A model generated the notes under the pieces. It did no database searches, was not told the DNA's origin, and was given only the letters and a program-made list of their open reading frames with translations. Made by a program: the position numbers and the translations under genes. Shown in pieces: positions 6,053 through 7,151 of a stretch of 7,151 nucleotides of DNA. Within the stretch, counting starts at the first letter, position 1; each line of letters starts with the position of its first letter. Source of the DNA: Desulfovibrionaceae bacterium (GTDB taxonomy: Bacteria; Desulfobacterota; Desulfovibrionia; Desulfovibrionales; Desulfovibrionaceae); NCBI GenBank assembly GCA_900770205.1, contig CAAGJV010000086.1:1-7151 (forward strand). The letters run 5' to 3'.

Positions 6053-6976
6053 ATGAAGAAAATGCGAGTTCTCCTTGTTGCGGGGGGCTGGTCTACGGAG
6101 AGGGAGATTTCTCTGAAAGGCGCCGTTACTATTGCCGCAGCACTTTCTGCCCGAGGGCATGAAGTAACCCTGTTCGATCTTTCCGATGGATTTGAAAAAC
6201 TTCTGGAGATTGCGGAAAAGCATGATGTTGCTTTTCTTAATCTTCATGGACAGCCAGGGGAAGACGGCTTGGTGCAGGCTCTTCTTTCACGGGCTGGGTG
6301 TCCTTATCAGGGAAGCGGACCGGCCGGTTCTTTCCTTGCGCTGAACAAAGCAGCGGGCAAGGCCCTGTTCCGACGGGCCGGACTGCATACTCCGGACTAT
6401 GAATTCCTTCCTGTGCGGCCTGAAGCCGGATGGAAGACAAGACTTTCTTTTCCCCTGTTCGTTAAATCCAATACCGGGGGCTCCAGCATCGATCTTTTCA
6501 GAGTCGATGATGAAGAAGCGCTGAAGCATGCTCTGGATGTGCTTTTCTCTCAGCATCAGGAAGTATTGATAGAAAAGCTTATTCTTGGGCAGGAGATAAC
6601 GTGCGGGGTTGTTGGCAGAGCGGGAGAAGAGAAGGCTCTTCCCCCGGTTCTGATCGTTCCCAAGCGTTCGTTCTTTGATTTCCATGACAAGTACGCCGCC
6701 GATGGCGCGGAAGAGATCTGCCCTGCGCCGCTTTCTCCCGAAGAAACGGAAAGAGTGCAGAAGGCTGCTCTGGACGTTCATCGCTGCCTGGGGCTGTCTG
6801 GCTGCAGTCGGACAGATTTTCTGCTTTCTCCCGCCGGAGAACTCTTTGTTCTCGAAGCTAATACCCTCCCAGGTATGACAGGCTCAAGCCTTGTTCCCAA
6901 GGAAGCGGCGGCGGCCGGTATGGGCCTTGGAGAACTTCTGGAAATGCTTCTCTTTTATGCCATGAAAGAAAACTGA
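6053..6976 (+). CDS. ddl: D-alanine--D-alanine ligase
   Basis: This 307-residue cytoplasmic ATP-grasp enzyme joins two D-alanines for the peptidoglycan stem peptide. Visible motifs are GGWSTEREISLKGA (11-24, E17 binding the first D-Ala), LHGQPGEDG (64-72), PYQGSGPAGSFLALNKAAGK (84-103), FVKSNTGGSS (136-145, ATP-binding K138), VLIEKLILGQE (171-181), K213-Y214 in FHDKY, CSRTDF (251-256) and LEANTLPGMT (267-276, metal-binding E268 and N270). The lysine-tyrosine pair matches K215-Y216 of E. coli DdlB, favouring D-Ala-D-Ala over D-Ala-D-lactate. One oddity is KSNTGGSSID where the family usually has KPxxxGSSxG. The start at 6053 has GGAG nine bases upstream and lies one base after the preceding stop; an ATG at 6062 is a less likely alternative. 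It is the last gene before a strong terminator. Confidence 0.95.
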   Translation: MKKMRVLLVAGGWSTEREISLKGAVTIAAALSARGHEVTLFDLSDGFEKLLEIAEKHDVAFLNLHGQPGEDGLVQALLSRAGCPYQGSGPAGSFLALNKAAGKALFRRAGLHTPDYEFLPVRPEAGWKTRLSFPLFVKSNTGGSSIDLFRVDDEEALKHALDVLFSQHQEVLIEKLILGQEITCGVVGRAGEEKALPPVLIVPKRSFFDFHDKYAADGAEEICPAPLSPEETERVQKAALDVHRCLGLSGCSRTDFLLSPAGELFVLEANTLPGMTGSSLVPKEAAAAGMGLGELLEMLLFYAMKEN

Positions 6977-7005
6977 TGCTATTGTGTGGATGCACGATTC
7001 AGCGG

Positions 7006-7039
7006 AACTCCCCGAGCTTTTGAAGCTGGGGAGTTTTTT
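7006..7039 (+). terminator. Strong intrinsic terminator ending the dut-HD-ddl operon
   Basis: AACTCCCC (7006-7013) pairs with GGGGAGTT (7028-7035), and AGCTT (7015-7019) with AAGCT (7023-7027). This makes a 13-bp stem with one bulged G and a 3-base loop, followed by a run of six T (7034-7039). It lies 29 bases after the ddl stop codon and is the clearest terminator in the window. Confidence 0.93.
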
Positions 7040-7126
7040 GCAGGCAAAATTAAAAAACTGCAGTGAAACAAATTTGAAAAATTTTTTTTTAGAGAGGGTG
7101 AAGAAAAAAACGAATTAATACAAAAA

Positions 7127-7135
7127 TGTTATAAT
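7127..7135 (+). promoter_or_regulatory. Extended -10 promoter element for a gene beyond the window
   Basis: TGTTATAAT is a perfect extended -10 (TGnTATAAT), and a second TATAAT follows directly (7136-7141). The upstream 100 bases are very AT-rich, with a nine-T run and A-tracts that could act as an UP element, but there is no good -35 hexamer. It sits after the ddl terminator, where a new transcription unit could begin. AT-rich DNA makes chance matches likely. Confidence 0.4.
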
Positions 7136-7151
7136 TATAATCTATTGAAAA

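Overview
The window is from a sulfate-reducing bacterium of the Desulfovibrionaceae type. The main evidence is a periplasmic [NiFe] hydrogenase whose two subunits resemble Desulfovibrio enzymes over their whole length, including the Tat leader, the Fe-S ligand spacing and a 15-residue C-terminal peptide on the large subunit. Base composition looks moderate, so a host-associated member of the family is possible, but the genus cannot be fixed from this sequence.

Layout. Positions 1-3011 hold a leftward (minus-strand) hydrogenase operon: small subunit (2061-3011), large subunit (368-2047), then the start of the dedicated maturation protease (1-293, cut by the window edge). A strong intrinsic-terminator-like hairpin (322-357) lies between the large subunit and the protease. 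Positions 3012-3398 are the non-coding region upstream of the hydrogenase. They carry a plausible sigma70-type promoter, an FNR/CRP-like palindrome downstream of it, two short palindromes upstream of it, and a large inverted repeat. Positions 3399-4715 encode a leftward NCS2/AzgA-type purine-base permease. Positions 4716-4993 separate it from a divergent rightward operon: dUTPase (4994-5452), an HD-domain protein (5449-6051) and a D-alanine--D-alanine ligase (6053-6976). That operon ends in a strong intrinsic terminator (7006-7039). The last ~110 bases are AT-rich and end in an extended -10 promoter element for a gene beyond the window.

How the genes work together. The Tat leader on the small subunit exports the assembled heterodimer. 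The protease trims the large subunit after the NiFe site is inserted. The periplasmic enzyme then exchanges electrons between H2 and probably a periplasmic c-type cytochrome. The permease and dUTPase both touch nucleotide metabolism (base uptake and dUTP removal) but are transcribed divergently. The dut-HD-ddl genes overlap or nearly touch (4-base overlap, then 1 base), so they are very likely co-transcribed and translationally coupled. I see no mobile element, CRISPR array, tRNA or rRNA, and no clearly new multi-gene system. The best leads are the regulatory structures around the hydrogenase genes and the unassigned HD protein.
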